From CALXVA01 sp944392465 (lineage in GTDB: Bacteria > Bacillota > Clostridia > TANB77 > CAG-508), in assembly GCA_963931155.1 (NCBI GenBank), contig OZ006978.1, positions 1,550,001 to 1,614,000 on the forward strand: a DNA stretch of 64,000 bases. Direction: 5' to 3'. The translations under genes and the position numbers were made by a program. Positions 7,003-16,346 of the stretch are shown piece after piece. Position 1 is the first letter of the stretch; each line of letters begins with the position of its first letter. Under the pieces are notes generated by a model. It made no database searches. It was not told the origin of the DNA and was given only the letters and a program-made list of their open reading frames with translations.

Positions 7003-7117
7003 TTGATGTTTACATAAGATTGTAGTATAATAAAAAATATACCATTCCTTGCTTGATAGCAAGTGTAGATAGTTTGACAACATAATTGTTTCGAACAACT
7101 AAGTGAAAGGACTAACA
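7003..7117 (+). promoter_or_regulatory. Promoter and leader of the CPBP island gene
   Basis: TTGATG (7003-7008) and TATAAT (7026-7031) have 17-bp spacing. The leader then holds a hairpin, CTTGCT/AGCAAG near 7048-7063, and a second, TTGTT/AACAA near 7087-7099, just before the ribosome binding site GTGAAAGG. Confidence 0.6.
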
Positions 7118-7849
7118 ATGGAGAAGTTCTATTCAGCCAAGACCCTGAAAGATAAGCCGAGGTTCGACAAGCCTGCTATGAGCGTAATCATAACTCCAAT
7201 TGCACTGATTTTGTACTTGTCTGTTATTGTGTTCCTCTTTTTGGATAGCTCGATTGCTACTGACCTGCTGTCTACTGACTGGCAAACGGAGGAACTCAGA
7301 TATGTGGCAAGCGATATAGCATTTTGGACCACATTTGTTACAGGCTTTATATTGTGGTTTTTCGTACAAATTTCAAAAGGCATACAACCTGACCAGGAGA
7401 AGCAAAAGGTAGAGATAAAACAAAAAATTAAAATCATCGCAATGGAGCTACTTAGGTTTGTTCCGTTCATGTTCTTGTTTTGGATTATTAGCATGCTTTC
7501 TCAGATGCTATTTGATTTCGTACCTAGCAATCAAGAGGGAATTGGGGAGATAATAACAAATTACAGAGAAGAGGTAATCGTATTCTTGATGCTGGTGGCT
7601 CCGATGTATGAGGAGTTCATGTTCAGATACGCACCATCACGTTTTATAAGGGATAAACGGATTTTCATAGTTGTTACTTCAACAGTGTTTGCAATGGCAC
7701 ATGTTGTTGCTGATCCGAATTTCCCGATTAGTTTGATAACATATCTCCCCAGAGCAATATACGTTTCGCATAGGTACGCAGTAACCGAGAACATTTGGGT
7801 GGCTATTACCATGCACATGCTTAACAACGTGGTTGCTTTGTTGATTTAG
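7118..7849 (+). CDS. CPBP family intramembrane metalloprotease (GC-richer island)
   Basis: A 243-aa multi-spanning protein of the CPBP (Abi/CAAX-prenyl protease-like) family. Motifs are EEFMFRYAPSRFI (the EExxxR site, around residue 164), FAMAHV (second catalytic His) and HMLNN near the C-terminus. The start at 7118 is chosen because the upstream in-frame GTG (7103) is inside the ribosome binding site. Members cleave membrane proteins or act in bacteriocin immunity and phage defence; the target here is unknown. The gene is visibly less AT-rich than its neighbours, uses an in-frame CGG (7658-7660) as Arg, and stands alone between its own promoter and hairpin. It is one of seven such islands. 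Confidence 0.85.
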   Translation: MEKFYSAKTLKDKPRFDKPAMSVIITPIALILYLSVIVFLFLDSSIATDLLSTDWQTEELRYVASDIAFWTTFVTGFILWFFVQISKGIQPDQEKQKVEIKQKIKIIAMELLRFVPFMFLFWIISMLSQMLFDFVPSNQEGIGEIITNYREEVIVFLMLVAPMYEEFMFRYAPSRFIRDKRIFIVVTSTVFAMAHVVADPNFPISLITYLPRAIYVSHRYAVTENIWVAITMHMLNNVVALLI

Positions 7850-7857
7850 TTCTAAAT

Positions 7858-7880
7858 GGCGGCTCTCAATGAGAGCCGCC
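7858..7880. terminator. GC-rich hairpin after the CPBP gene
   Basis: GGCGGCTCTC aat GAGAGCCGCC is a perfect 10-bp stem 8 nt after the stop codon. It lacks a T-tract on the plus strand, so it may act more as an RNA 3'-end stabiliser than as a classical terminator. Confidence 0.6.
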
Positions 7881-8034
7881 TAAAAATATGTTAAAAATAA
7901 ATGAAAGTTGCAGAAATAAGTAGAAAAATAAGAATTAAAATAATAAAAAAAGAAAAAATTTCCAAAAAAGTATTGCAAAAATATAAAAAGAAGTATATTA
8001 TCAATATGTAAAAAATAAATTATAAGGAGGAAAA

Positions 8035-9147
8035 ATGATGCAAAAAGTACAAAAGATTATGATTGTATTCGCACTTGTTTTTGTATTAATATTTGCGTAT
8101 TCAATCAATGTTAAAGCAGCTACATTGTCAGATCTTGAAGACTGGAATGTTGCAACAAGAGATGGAAACGTATATACTTTAAATGAAAGTGAAACTGAAG
8201 TAAAACAAGATATAGAAGTTCAAGATGGAGAACGTGTAGTTCTTGACTTAAACGGACAAACTTTAACCAATTTTACAGATGGATGTTCAACAATTACTGT
8301 TGAAGAAGGTGGTCTATTGACCATTATGGGAGAGGGTACAATAACTAATACATCAAGTAATAATGTACCAACAATTACTAACAATGGAGATTTAGTAATT
8401 GTAAACGGAAATATAACTTCAAACAATACAAATTATGCAGTATGTGTTCTAAATAATGGATATGTAAGAATAACAGGAGGAACAATTACAACAACAACAC
8501 AAAACTGTTGGGGACTTACAAATAGTGGAACTGCAGAAATAACAGGAGGAACATTTGAACAAAAAGGTAATTTCTCAGTTATTTTAAATGCTGCTAATAT
8601 GGAAATTTCAGGAGGTACTGTAGCAGTTTCAAGTGGATATTCTGCTATAACAAATGAATCTCCAGATGGAACATCAGCTTCATTAACAATAACAGATGTT
8701 ACAGTTACAGGAGCTAAATCTATTATTTCAAATCCTGAAGGAGAAAGCGTAGTTGTAACAGGAGGAAATTATGGTACAGATTCAAACATATCAGATTATT
8801 TAGATGAATCATATGTGATTGATGAAAATGGTGATGTTGTAGAGGCACCAGAAATAGAAGAGCCAACTCCAGGAGAACCATCAGAAGATGAAGACTTAAC
8901 TGATGAAAAACCTACAACAGATGAAGATATAACAGATGGTGAAACAACAGATGAAGAAGTTACAGACGAAGAAACTACAAGTGAAGAGCCTACTACAGAT
9001 GAAGAAACAACAGATAATGAAGTAGTAGAAGACGAAGTAAGTGAAAATCCACAAACAGGTGATACAATAATAGTATTTGCAACTATATTTGCAGTTGCCA
9101 TAGTTGGATTAGTTGCAACAATCATTGTAAAAAGAAAAATGAAATAA
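8035..9147 (+). CDS. Sortase-anchored surface protein (NPQTG signal)
   Basis: A 370-aa exported protein. A signal peptide (residues 1-28, ending VKA|ATL) is followed by a ~220-residue region of short Gly/Thr/Asn-rich repeats (e.g. VRITGGTITTTTQ, AEITGGTFEQ) typical of a right-handed beta-helix. An acidic Thr/Glu/Asp-rich stalk (~280-335) and a sorting signal follow: NPQTGD, a hydrophobic segment and KRKMK at the C-terminus. It is followed by a terminator and then a class B sortase, which probably anchors it to peptidoglycan. The ligand is unknown. Confidence 0.85.
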   Translation: MMQKVQKIMIVFALVFVLIFAYSINVKAATLSDLEDWNVATRDGNVYTLNESETEVKQDIEVQDGERVVLDLNGQTLTNFTDGCSTITVEEGGLLTIMGEGTITNTSSNNVPTITNNGDLVIVNGNITSNNTNYAVCVLNNGYVRITGGTITTTTQNCWGLTNSGTAEITGGTFEQKGNFSVILNAANMEISGGTVAVSSGYSAITNESPDGTSASLTITDVTVTGAKSIISNPEGESVVVTGGNYGTDSNISDYLDESYVIDENGDVVEAPEIEEPTPGEPSEDEDLTDEKPTTDEDITDGETTDEEVTDEETTSEEPTTDEETTDNEVVEDEVSENPQTGDTIIVFATIFAVAIVGLVATIIVKRKMK

Positions 9148-9227
9148 TTTATTTAAAAAAATATAATATTAGGGAAAAATGTTATAAATTAAAATATCAA
9201 GAAATAATTTAGTTTTTCCTATACAAT

Positions 9228-9275
9228 AAAATGAACTTACTTTATTATAAAAAATATAGTAAGTTCATTTTAAGT
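9228..9275. terminator. Terminator between surface protein and sortase
   Basis: AAAATGAACTTACT (9228-9241) pairs with AGTAAGTTCATTTT (9258-9271). It separates the surface protein gene from srtB, so readthrough may set sortase level. Confidence 0.7.
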
Positions 9276-9305
9276 AATTAAAAATATGATGTGGGAGAAT
9301 AATTA

Positions 9306-10109
9306 ATGGAAAATCAAGGGAAACATATAAAAAGAAAAGAAGGTGCATCAAAGAAAAAAGGTTTAACAAATACTATCTTAACACTCCTAATATTTTTCTT
9401 TATTATATTAATAGTTGCTTCAGGATTACAAATATATAAATGGTATAATAACAATCAAAAAAATAAAGAAATATTAAATGAGATTAAATCCGAAAACATT
9501 ATAATGTATGATGAAGCAGAGGATGAAGTTGCTGTTGATTTTGATGCCTTAAAAAAAATAAATTCAGATGTAGTTGGATATGTTGAGGTAAATAATACAA
9601 ATATTTCTTATCCAGTAGTGAAGGCAACTGATAATAATTATTATCTTACACATAATTTAAAGAAGGAATATAATGGTTCTGGTTGGGTTTTTATGGATTA
9701 TAGAAACGATTTAGATGGCAAAGACAAAAACATAATTATATATGGTCACAACATGAGAGATGGCAGTATGTTTGGAAGCTTAAAAGAAATTTTGAGTGCT
9801 AATTGGTATAAGAATGAAGAAAATAAATATATTACATTTATAACCGAAGGTGGAACATCAGTATATGAAGTATTTTCTGTATATCAAGTAGAGAAGGAAG
9901 ATTATTATATAACAACTGGTTTTAGTAACAATGAAGAATATGAAGGATTTTTAAAAACTATAAAAGATAGAAGTATTTATAATTTTGGGACTGAACCAAG
10001 CGTAGATGATACAATTTTAACACTCTCAACATGTGCTAATGATAATACATACAGAGTAGTGTTGCATGCAAAAAAAGTAAATATAGATGTGAAAAAAAGT
10101 AGCTCATAG
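9306..10109 (+). CDS. srtB: Class B sortase
   Basis: A 267-aa membrane-anchored transpeptidase. It has a short basic cytoplasmic N-terminus, one membrane segment (~21-43) and an extracytoplasmic sortase domain. Catalytic residues are visible: His in IYGHNMRDGSMFG (near 147), Cys in LSTC (near 240) and Arg in YRVVLHAKK (near 247). The domain length and the YGHNMRDG motif fit class B. It lies directly after a protein with an NPQTG sorting signal, the type of motif class B enzymes read, so the pair is probably enzyme and substrate. Confidence 0.9.
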   Translation: MENQGKHIKRKEGASKKKGLTNTILTLLIFFFIILIVASGLQIYKWYNNNQKNKEILNEIKSENIIMYDEAEDEVAVDFDALKKINSDVVGYVEVNNTNISYPVVKATDNNYYLTHNLKKEYNGSGWVFMDYRNDLDGKDKNIIIYGHNMRDGSMFGSLKEILSANWYKNEENKYITFITEGGTSVYEVFSVYQVEKEDYYITTGFSNNEEYEGFLKTIKDRSIYNFGTEPSVDDTILTLSTCANDNTYRVVLHAKKVNIDVKKSSS

Positions 10110-10136
10110 GTGAAACCTATAAGCCACTTTTTTTGT
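10096..10136 (+). terminator. Terminator of the sortase unit
   Basis: ATAGGT gaa ACCTAT with outer pairing (AGTAGCT/AGCCACT) followed by TTTTTTTG, overlapping the last codons of srtB. Confidence 0.75.
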
Positions 10137-10151
10137 TGTAGAAAAATCCTT

Positions 10152-10307
10152 TCACTTCACAGAACTGACAATGACTGCTGACATCAGGAAAATGATACAA
10201 ACGAGTGCAATACCGATGGAAATCGGCATGTTATATACCAACCCAAATGTCAAAAAAAGCAATGATGCGATAGCCAAGCCAGCACAAATCGAATTATACT
10301 TCGACAT
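10152..10307 (-). CDS. Small two-segment membrane protein (51 aa, island)
   Basis: A 51-aa protein, MSKYNSICAGLAIASLLFLT and onward, made almost wholly of two hydrophobic segments (residues ~8-25 and ~28-47) separated by YNMP. AAGGAGGA lies just before the ATG. It has no homologue I recognise. Base composition is richer in GC than its neighbours, as in the other single-gene islands, although no CGG codon occurs. It could be a membrane-acting peptide such as a toxin, or a small regulator. Confidence 0.6.
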   Translation of the reverse strand: MSKYNSICAGLAIASLLFLTFGLVYNMPISIGIALVCIIFLMSAVIVSSVK

Positions 10308-10327
10308 AGATCCTCCTTATTAATTAA

Positions 10328-10348
10328 CTTGGAGGGCTGCCCTCCAAG
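10328..10348. promoter_or_regulatory. Perfect 9-bp hairpin in the leader of the 51-aa gene
   Basis: CTTGGAGGG ctg CCCTCCAAG, about 20 nt upstream of the start codon of the small membrane protein and just before its ribosome binding site. One arm contains GGAGGG, so an alternative fold could compete with ribosome binding. Confidence 0.5.
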
Positions 10349-10449
10349 AACTTACAAATCCGTGGTGGGCAATTGAAAATTTCCACTATACTATTTATTA
10401 TATCATTTTTTTATTATAATAAGCAAGAATAATTCTAGAAAGAATTCTA

Positions 10450-11307
10450 TTAGTTTAAATTATATAAGTTTCCTTCCACAAGAAGTTTGGCTCTTTTTGC
10501 AGTTTTTTCATCAGAGTTTAGAGCATTTTCTATAAAGTCTGGATGACCTACTAAAAAGTTTCTCATTGTTCCATCAGGATCTTTATAAAAGCCTTCTAAC
10601 ATTTCTAATTGTGAATTGTTTATAATTCCTTTATTTAATGCAGTTTCAAATAAAGAGTTATCTACTTGTACCAAAGAATATGATTTTACACCTTCATTTT
10701 CAATTCTTTCTTTACCACCTTGCATACGATCCACAACAACGCAAGAATACTCCATTGTTCCACCAAGTAATCTGATTGCTGGAATCCAAGCTCGAATATA
10801 GCTAGATGCAACTGTTACTAAGTCTGCAATATGTAATACTTTTTGGCCAAGAATTTTTTCAGCATATTTTGTATTTTCAAAATTGCTATCACTTATAACT
10901 GTTGATAAATCTTTATAAATAGATATATGTGGCTTATTCAAAAGATGTGCAATCATATTAGAAAAGAACCAATCTCTTCTTTCACCACCAGAAATATAAT
11001 CTACATCAGATAAATCTATGTTGTTTTCTATATATTCTTTCATTGAATTTATTACATTACGATATATTTCGTTAGTATTGTATTGTTCTAAAACTTTTGC
11101 AAAAACTTTTTGAGGCAATGTGTTTTTATCAGCTAAACATTCATCAATATATGATAATAAATTATTTGCATCTGTTTCATTACCATATACAAAGTGAGTG
11201 TTTATAAAATATGGACCAATTTTTCCTGAAGTGTACCAAAAAGGTTTATTTTCTTCGCAAAATTTTATTGCTTTTGTTTCAAATAGATATGACATTATAT
11301 CAGACAT
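10450..11307 (-). CDS. pyrE: Orotate phosphoribosyltransferase-like protein
   Basis: A 285-aa phosphoribosyltransferase-fold protein. FWYTSGKIGPYFINTHFVYG near residue 22 matches the orotate phosphoribosyltransferase start, DYISGGERRDWFFS (~100) is an OPRTase-like segment, and VLHIADLVTVASSYIRAW (~153) occupies the place of the PRPP-binding loop. That loop is degenerate compared with the usual V-V-E-D-V-I-T-T-G. It is longer than standard PyrE (~210 aa). It stands opposite to pyrC-pyrF-pyrK-pyrD, which supports a pyrimidine role. The start ATG 11307 is preceded by GGAGG. Confidence 0.7.
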   Translation of the reverse strand: MSDIMSYLFETKAIKFCEENKPFWYTSGKIGPYFINTHFVYGNETDANNLLSYIDECLADKNTLPQKVFAKVLEQYNTNEIYRNVINSMKEYIENNIDLSDVDYISGGERRDWFFSNMIAHLLNKPHISIYKDLSTVISDSNFENTKYAEKILGQKVLHIADLVTVASSYIRAWIPAIRLLGGTMEYSCVVVDRMQGGKERIENEGVKSYSLVQVDNSLFETALNKGIINNSQLEMLEGFYKDPDGTMRNFLVGHPDFIENALNSDEKTAKRAKLLVEGNLYNLN

Positions 11308-11579
11308 AACTACAAGACCTCCTTATATTTATTTACCTGAATCATATTATAAAACTTGTGATAAGTCAATAATTTATCAGTCGAGTTTTGTCTAAAATTT
11401 GCTATTGACTTTTATTATCTAGTTAATATATATTTATATTAGATTTTTAATTTTATTAATATCAAATATTATTTAAAATCTATAGTTTACAGGGTTTTCA
11501 ATTTTTTCTTATGTGATATCAATAATATTAATTCATAATAAATAAAAAGTAAAATATTTAAAAGAAAGGGAGCGGATAT

Positions 11580-12851
11580 ATGAAAATTTTATTAAAAAAT
11601 GGCAGATTAATAGATTACAAAAATAAAATTGACGGAATGTATGATGTGTTAATAGAAGATGAAAAAATTACTAAAGTGGAAAAAGATTTAGAAGAGAAAG
11701 TAGATAAAGAAATAAATTGTAAAGGGTTAAATATAATACCTGGAATGATAGATATGCATTGTCATTTAAGAGAACCTGGCTTCGAATATAAAGAAACTAT
11801 TGAGACAGGTTCAAAAAGTGCAGTAGCAGGAGGATTTACAACAATTTGCCCAATGCCTAATACTAAGCCAACTCCAGATAATGAAGAAACATTAGAAAAA
11901 ATAATTAAAGAAGCACAAAGAGTAAATTTGTGTAATGTGCTTCCATATGCATCTGTAACGAAAGGAGAAAAAGGAGAAGAATTAGTAAACTTTGAGAAAC
12001 TAAGAGATGCAGGGGCAATTGCATTTTCTGATGATGGTATGCCAGTTGAAAATAGTAGATTGATGAGAGAAGCAATGATAGAAGCAGATAAACTTGGTAC
12101 TTTTGTTGCATCACATTGTGAAGAAAAATCTGTTGCAAAAGGGGCTATTAATGCAGGAGAGATTGCCGAGAGACTTGGAGTAGAAGGGGTGTTGCCAGAA
12201 GCAGAAGAGATTATGGCAGCTAGAGAAATAGTAATATCTGAAACAAATAAAATTAGAGGGCATATTTGCCATATTAGTACAAAAACAACTAAAGATATGA
12301 TAAAAGATGCAAAGAAAAGAGGAGTAAAAATCACTTGTGAAACATGTCCACATTATTTTACTTTCACGGTTGAGGAAGTGTTACAATCAGGAACAAATGC
12401 GAAAATGAATCCACCACTAAGAGAAGAAAAAGATAGAGAAGCAATAATAGAGGGACTAACAGATGGAACTATAGATTGTATAATTACAGACCATGCACCT
12501 CATAGTGAAGAAGAAAAAAATCAAGATTTAGCAAAAGCTCCAAATGGTATAATAGGTTTTGAAACAGCACTTTCAGCCGAAATAATGAATTTGATAGATA
12601 CACGAGAATTAAATTATTTGGATTTAGTTAGACTTACATCATATAATCCAGCAAAATTGTTAAACATAGATAAAGGTGTTATAGAGCCTGGAAAAGTGGC
12701 TGATATTACAATTTTTGATGAAAATGAAAAGTATGTGTACACAGAGGAAATGATAGTGTCTAAAGCTAAAAATAGTCCATTTATAGGAAAAGAATTAAAA
12801 GGAAAAGTAAAATATACTATTGTTGGTGGAAGAATAGTATACGAAGGATAG
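11580..12851 (+). CDS. pyrC: Dihydroorotase
   Basis: A 423-aa class I dihydroorotase, which cyclises carbamoyl-aspartate to dihydroorotate. The metal site is visible: DMHCHLREPGFEYKETIETG (residues ~58-77, HxH), His in SHCEE (~180), His in HICHIST (~230) and Asp in ITDHAPH (~305). The length fits the family. GGGAGCGG lies 5 nt before ATG 11580. It is the first of the pyrC-F-K-D run. I see no PyrR-type attenuator in the 270 nt upstream, only AT-rich DNA. Confidence 0.95.
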   Translation: MKILLKNGRLIDYKNKIDGMYDVLIEDEKITKVEKDLEEKVDKEINCKGLNIIPGMIDMHCHLREPGFEYKETIETGSKSAVAGGFTTICPMPNTKPTPDNEETLEKIIKEAQRVNLCNVLPYASVTKGEKGEELVNFEKLRDAGAIAFSDDGMPVENSRLMREAMIEADKLGTFVASHCEEKSVAKGAINAGEIAERLGVEGVLPEAEEIMAAREIVISETNKIRGHICHISTKTTKDMIKDAKKRGVKITCETCPHYFTFTVEEVLQSGTNAKMNPPLREEKDREAIIEGLTDGTIDCIITDHAPHSEEEKNQDLAKAPNGIIGFETALSAEIMNLIDTRELNYLDLVRLTSYNPAKLLNIDKGVIEPGKVADITIFDENEKYVYTEEMIVSKAKNSPFIGKELKGKVKYTIVGGRIVYEG

Positions 12852-12932
12852 TGTTATTTATATGTGCGTGAAGTGAAGATTTAATAAATAAAAACAAAAA
12901 GCTCAAATATATGGAGAGGTGAAGTCTTAAAA

Positions 12933-13862
12933 ATGATTAATGCAATGGATAAATTAATAGAAAAAATTAAAGAAACAAACAACCCAACTGTTATAGGTTT
13001 AGATGCTAAATACGAAATGATACCAGATTTTATCAAAATCAAATATGATAATAGTTTAGATGGCGCTACAAAAGCAATATTAGAATTTAATAAGAAATTA
13101 ATTGATGTAACATATGATATTATACCTGCAGTAAAAATAAATGTGGCATTTTACGAGATGTATGGATTAAATGGAATGAAAGTGTTTGAAGAAACATGTA
13201 AATATGCTAAAGAAAGAAATATGATTGTAATGGCAGATATAAAAAGAGGAGATATTGGAAATACAGCTAAAGCATATTCTAATGCATTTTTGGGAAAAAC
13301 ATTAATAGATGGAAGAGAAGAGGCTATATATGATGTGGATTTTGTTACATTAAGTCCATATATGGGTACAGATAGTATTAAACCATTTGTTGAGGATTGT
13401 GTAAAATATGGTAAAGGTGCATTTATAATAGTTAAGACATCAAATCCGTCATCAGATGAATTGCAAGATTTAAGATTAGAAACTGGAGAAGAAGTTTATA
13501 CAAAAGTTATAAATCTTGTAGAAGAATGGGGAAAAGACTTAGTAGGAAAATATGGATATAGTAGTATATCTGCAGTAGTTGGAGCGACATATCCAAAACA
13601 ATTAGAAAATTTAAGAAAAATAGCACTACATACATTTTTCTTAATACCAGGGTATGGTGCACAAGGTGGAAAAGCTGAAGATATAGCTCTTGGATTTGAC
13701 CAAAACGGAATAGGCGGAATTGTAAATAGTTCAAGAGGACTTATGTGTGCATACAAATCTGACAAATGGAAAGATATATTTACTAAAGAAGAATTTGATA
13801 AAGCAACAAGACAAGAAGCTATTAGAATGAGAGACGAATTAAATAATGCAATAGAAAAATAA
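12933..13862 (+). CDS. pyrF: Orotidine 5'-phosphate decarboxylase (type 2)
   Basis: A 309-aa decarboxylase making UMP from OMP. VIGLDAKYEMIP (near 20), the catalytic MADIKRGDIGNTAKAYS (near 95) and PGYGAQGG (near 240) are visible. The long form is the type 2 (archaeal/mycobacterial-like) family common in Clostridia. A start at 12945 (MDKL) is also possible; GAGAGGTGA lies upstream of both. Confidence 0.94.
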   Translation: MINAMDKLIEKIKETNNPTVIGLDAKYEMIPDFIKIKYDNSLDGATKAILEFNKKLIDVTYDIIPAVKINVAFYEMYGLNGMKVFEETCKYAKERNMIVMADIKRGDIGNTAKAYSNAFLGKTLIDGREEAIYDVDFVTLSPYMGTDSIKPFVEDCVKYGKGAFIIVKTSNPSSDELQDLRLETGEEVYTKVINLVEEWGKDLVGKYGYSSISAVVGATYPKQLENLRKIALHTFFLIPGYGAQGGKAEDIALGFDQNGIGGIVNSSRGLMCAYKSDKWKDIFTKEEFDKATRQEAIRMRDELNNAIEK

Positions 13863-13971
13863 ACTATTTTAAAAGATGGTTTAATTTAAATAATTTACCT
13901 AAAAAAATGACCATAATAACAATATATGCTTAATTCATATAATAAGTATTTGGAAGAAAAGGAGGCTAAAA

Positions 13972-14763
13972 ATGGCAAAACAAGTTTATGCAGAATTAAT
14001 AAAAAAAGAAGAGATTATTAATGGTATATATAAATTTAGTGTGAAAGCTGAAGATATTGTAAATATATCAAAACCAGGAAACTTCATAGAGATTCGAGTA
14101 ACTGATGGAATTGATCCTTTTTTAAGAAGACCAATTAGCATATATAATTTAGATAAAGAAGGAGGAATTTTAGAATTCATATTTCAAGTAAAAGGAAAAG
14201 GAACAGAAATTTTAGCAAGAAAAGAAGTAGGAGACAAGATAGATATAATTGGATCTTTAGGCTTTGGAACATTTAATTTTGAAAAATATAGCAAAATAGC
14301 AATAATAGGTGGAGGAATAGGAATATTTCCTTTATATGAACTTTCTAAAGAAGCAAAGAGAAGCGGTAAAACAGTAAATTGCTATTTAGGATTTAGAAAT
14401 AAAGATTTAGTAATGCTTGAAAATGAATTTAAAGAAGTAACAGATAATTTAGTAATTTGTACAGATGATGGAAGTTATGGAGAAAGTGGATTTGCTATAG
14501 ATAAATTAATAGGAGACATGGAAAAAGAAAAATACGAATGTATATATGCATGTGGTCCAACGCCAATGCTTAGAGCAGTAAAAAAATATGCAGATGAACA
14601 TGGCATAAAAGCACAAATTTCATTAGAAGAGAAAATGGGATGTGGACTTGGAGTATGTTTAGGATGTGCAGTAAAAAAAGCAGATAGCCCAGAAGATGCA
14701 CCTGAATATTTCCATGTATGCAAAGGAGGACCAGTATTTAATTCAAAAGATGTAGAATTTTAA
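13972..14763 (+). CDS. pyrK: Dihydroorotate dehydrogenase electron-transfer subunit
   Basis: A 263-aa FAD/[2Fe-2S] subunit that passes electrons from dihydroorotate to NAD+. Seen in order are a flavin-binding barrel with DPFLRRPISIYN (~48), the GGGIGIFPLYEL nucleotide site (~113), CGPTPMLRA (~195) and the iron-sulfur motif CGLGVCLGC with a distant HVCKGGPVF. AAGGAGG is close to ATG 13972. It pairs with PyrD (class 1B) encoded after a 181-aa gene. Confidence 0.95.
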   Translation: MAKQVYAELIKKEEIINGIYKFSVKAEDIVNISKPGNFIEIRVTDGIDPFLRRPISIYNLDKEGGILEFIFQVKGKGTEILARKEVGDKIDIIGSLGFGTFNFEKYSKIAIIGGGIGIFPLYELSKEAKRSGKTVNCYLGFRNKDLVMLENEFKEVTDNLVICTDDGSYGESGFAIDKLIGDMEKEKYECIYACGPTPMLRAVKKYADEHGIKAQISLEEKMGCGLGVCLGCAVKKADSPEDAPEYFHVCKGGPVFNSKDVEF

Positions 14764-14795
14764 ATTATATATAAAAAAACAGGAGATGGTTAAAA

Positions 14796-15341
14796 GTGCC
14801 GGGGTTTGTAATACATTTAGCGGTAGCAAAAGAATATATGAATAAACACAAAGATGAGATAAAAAACGAAAAAGAATTTATGCGTGGGATAGTTGAACCA
14901 GATTTAATAGCAGATTTAAATAAAAATATTAGCAAAGGTCAAACGCATTATGGAAAAAACGGTGTTAGAAAATTAAAATCATATTTAAATCTTTTTTTAG
15001 ATGACCCAAAAGTAGATATGTCTACAGATTATTATAAAGGTTATTTTGTACATCTAGTAACAGATAATGAATTTTATTTAAACTATTTTAAAAACGAAAC
15101 GCAAGATATGATAAGTAATAATGACTCATATTATCATGATTACGACTGTTTAAATAAATTATTAATGGAAAAATATAAAATTGGCAAAACATATATTAAA
15201 GATGTAGATAAATATATGAATTATATAGAAGAAGAACCAAAATATTTAACTGAACAAAGAGTAGTAGATTTTATAGAGAAAATTACAAATGAAAGTATTG
15301 AAGAGAGAATAAAAGAGGTAAAAGAAGAAAGTGAAAATTAA
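14796..15341 (+). CDS. Phospholipase C-like/hypothetical protein in the pyr operon
   Basis: A 181-aa protein starting at GTG 14796 (AGGAGATGG upstream). It begins PGFVIHLAVAKEY and has histidines in HLAVAKEYMNKH, THYGKNG and GYFVHLVTD, a pattern like zinc-dependent phospholipase C-type folds (MPGFxxH...). It lies between pyrK and pyrD with short gaps on both sides, so it is co-transcribed, but no pyrimidine function is known for it. The family assignment is tentative. Confidence 0.5.
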   Translation: MPGFVIHLAVAKEYMNKHKDEIKNEKEFMRGIVEPDLIADLNKNISKGQTHYGKNGVRKLKSYLNLFLDDPKVDMSTDYYKGYFVHLVTDNEFYLNYFKNETQDMISNNDSYYHDYDCLNKLLMEKYKIGKTYIKDVDKYMNYIEEEPKYLTEQRVVDFIEKITNESIEERIKEVKEESEN

Positions 15342-15383
15342 AAATTGATAAAAGTTGATATTGATAAAGAATGGAGGAAAAAA

Positions 15384-16292
15384 ATGAATACAAAAGTCAA
15401 TTTTGCGGGAATAGAAATGAAAAACTCTGTAACAGTTGCATCAGGTACATTTGGTTATGGAAGAGAATATAGCGACTTTTTTGATTTAGGAAAATTAGGA
15501 GCTGTAATCACAAAAGGAACATCATTAAAACCAAAAAGTGGAAACAAACCACCACGAGTATGCGAAACAGCAAGTGGAATGTTAAATAGTATTGGACTTC
15601 AAAATCCAGGAGTACAATATTTTGCAGAATATGATTTGCCAAATTTAAGAAAATTTGATACAAAAATAATTGTAAATGCATGTGGAAGCTCTATAGACGA
15701 ATATGTAGAATTATGTAAAATATTAAACACATTAGATATAGATGGTGTAGAACTTAATTTATCATGTCCTAATGTAAAAGAAGGATGTATGGCATTTGGA
15801 AATACATATGAAGGAGTAAGAAAAGTAACAAGTAGCGTAAGAGAAGTATTACAAAAGCCATTAATAGTAAAGCTTACACCAAATGTAACTAACATAGCAG
15901 AAATAGCAAAAGGAGTAGAAGACGGTGGAGCAGATGCAGTTTCACTTATAAATACACTTCTAGGAATGAAAATAGATATTAACACAAGAAAGCCAGTTTT
16001 AGCAAATAATACAGGAGGATTATCTGGACCAGCAATAAAACCAGTTGCAGTAAGAATGGTATATCAGGTAGCACAAGCAGTAAAGATACCAATAATGGGA
16101 TTAGGCGGAATAATGAACGGAGAAGATGCAATAGAATTTATGCTAGCAGGAGCATCGGTAATCTCAATAGGAGCAGGTAATTTTGTAGACCCATACACTA
16201 GTGTAAAAACAGTAGAAGGAATAGAAGAATATATGAAGAAAAACAATATAGAAAATATAACAGATATAATAGGAAAAGTGGAAATGAATTAA
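15384..16292 (+). CDS. pyrD: Dihydroorotate dehydrogenase, class 1B catalytic subunit
   Basis: A 302-aa FMN enzyme oxidising dihydroorotate to orotate. Motifs are VASGTFGYGREYS (~18), TKGTSLKPKSGN (~48), the catalytic-loop cysteine in NLSCPNVKEG (~130) and GLGGIMNGEDAIEFMLAGAS (~235). The start at 15384 is chosen because ATGGAGGAAA at 15371 is its ribosome binding site. PyrD 1B works as a complex with PyrK. Confidence 0.95.
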   Translation: MNTKVNFAGIEMKNSVTVASGTFGYGREYSDFFDLGKLGAVITKGTSLKPKSGNKPPRVCETASGMLNSIGLQNPGVQYFAEYDLPNLRKFDTKIIVNACGSSIDEYVELCKILNTLDIDGVELNLSCPNVKEGCMAFGNTYEGVRKVTSSVREVLQKPLIVKLTPNVTNIAEIAKGVEDGGADAVSLINTLLGMKIDINTRKPVLANNTGGLSGPAIKPVAVRMVYQVAQAVKIPIMGLGGIMNGEDAIEFMLAGASVISIGAGNFVDPYTSVKTVEGIEEYMKKNNIENITDIIGKVEMN

Positions 16293-16346
16293 AAAAGGAG
16301 AAGTGTTTACGAAAGCCTAAAAAATAAAATAAAGGGGGAGAAATTA

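Noticed and set aside
8796..9125. Ser/Val-rich minus-strand ORF
   Set aside because: Shadow of the acidic stalk of the NPQTG surface protein; no ribosome binding site.
11308..11579. PyrR attenuator before pyrC
   Set aside because: No anti-terminator/terminator pair or PyrR-binding loop is visible; only AT-rich DNA.
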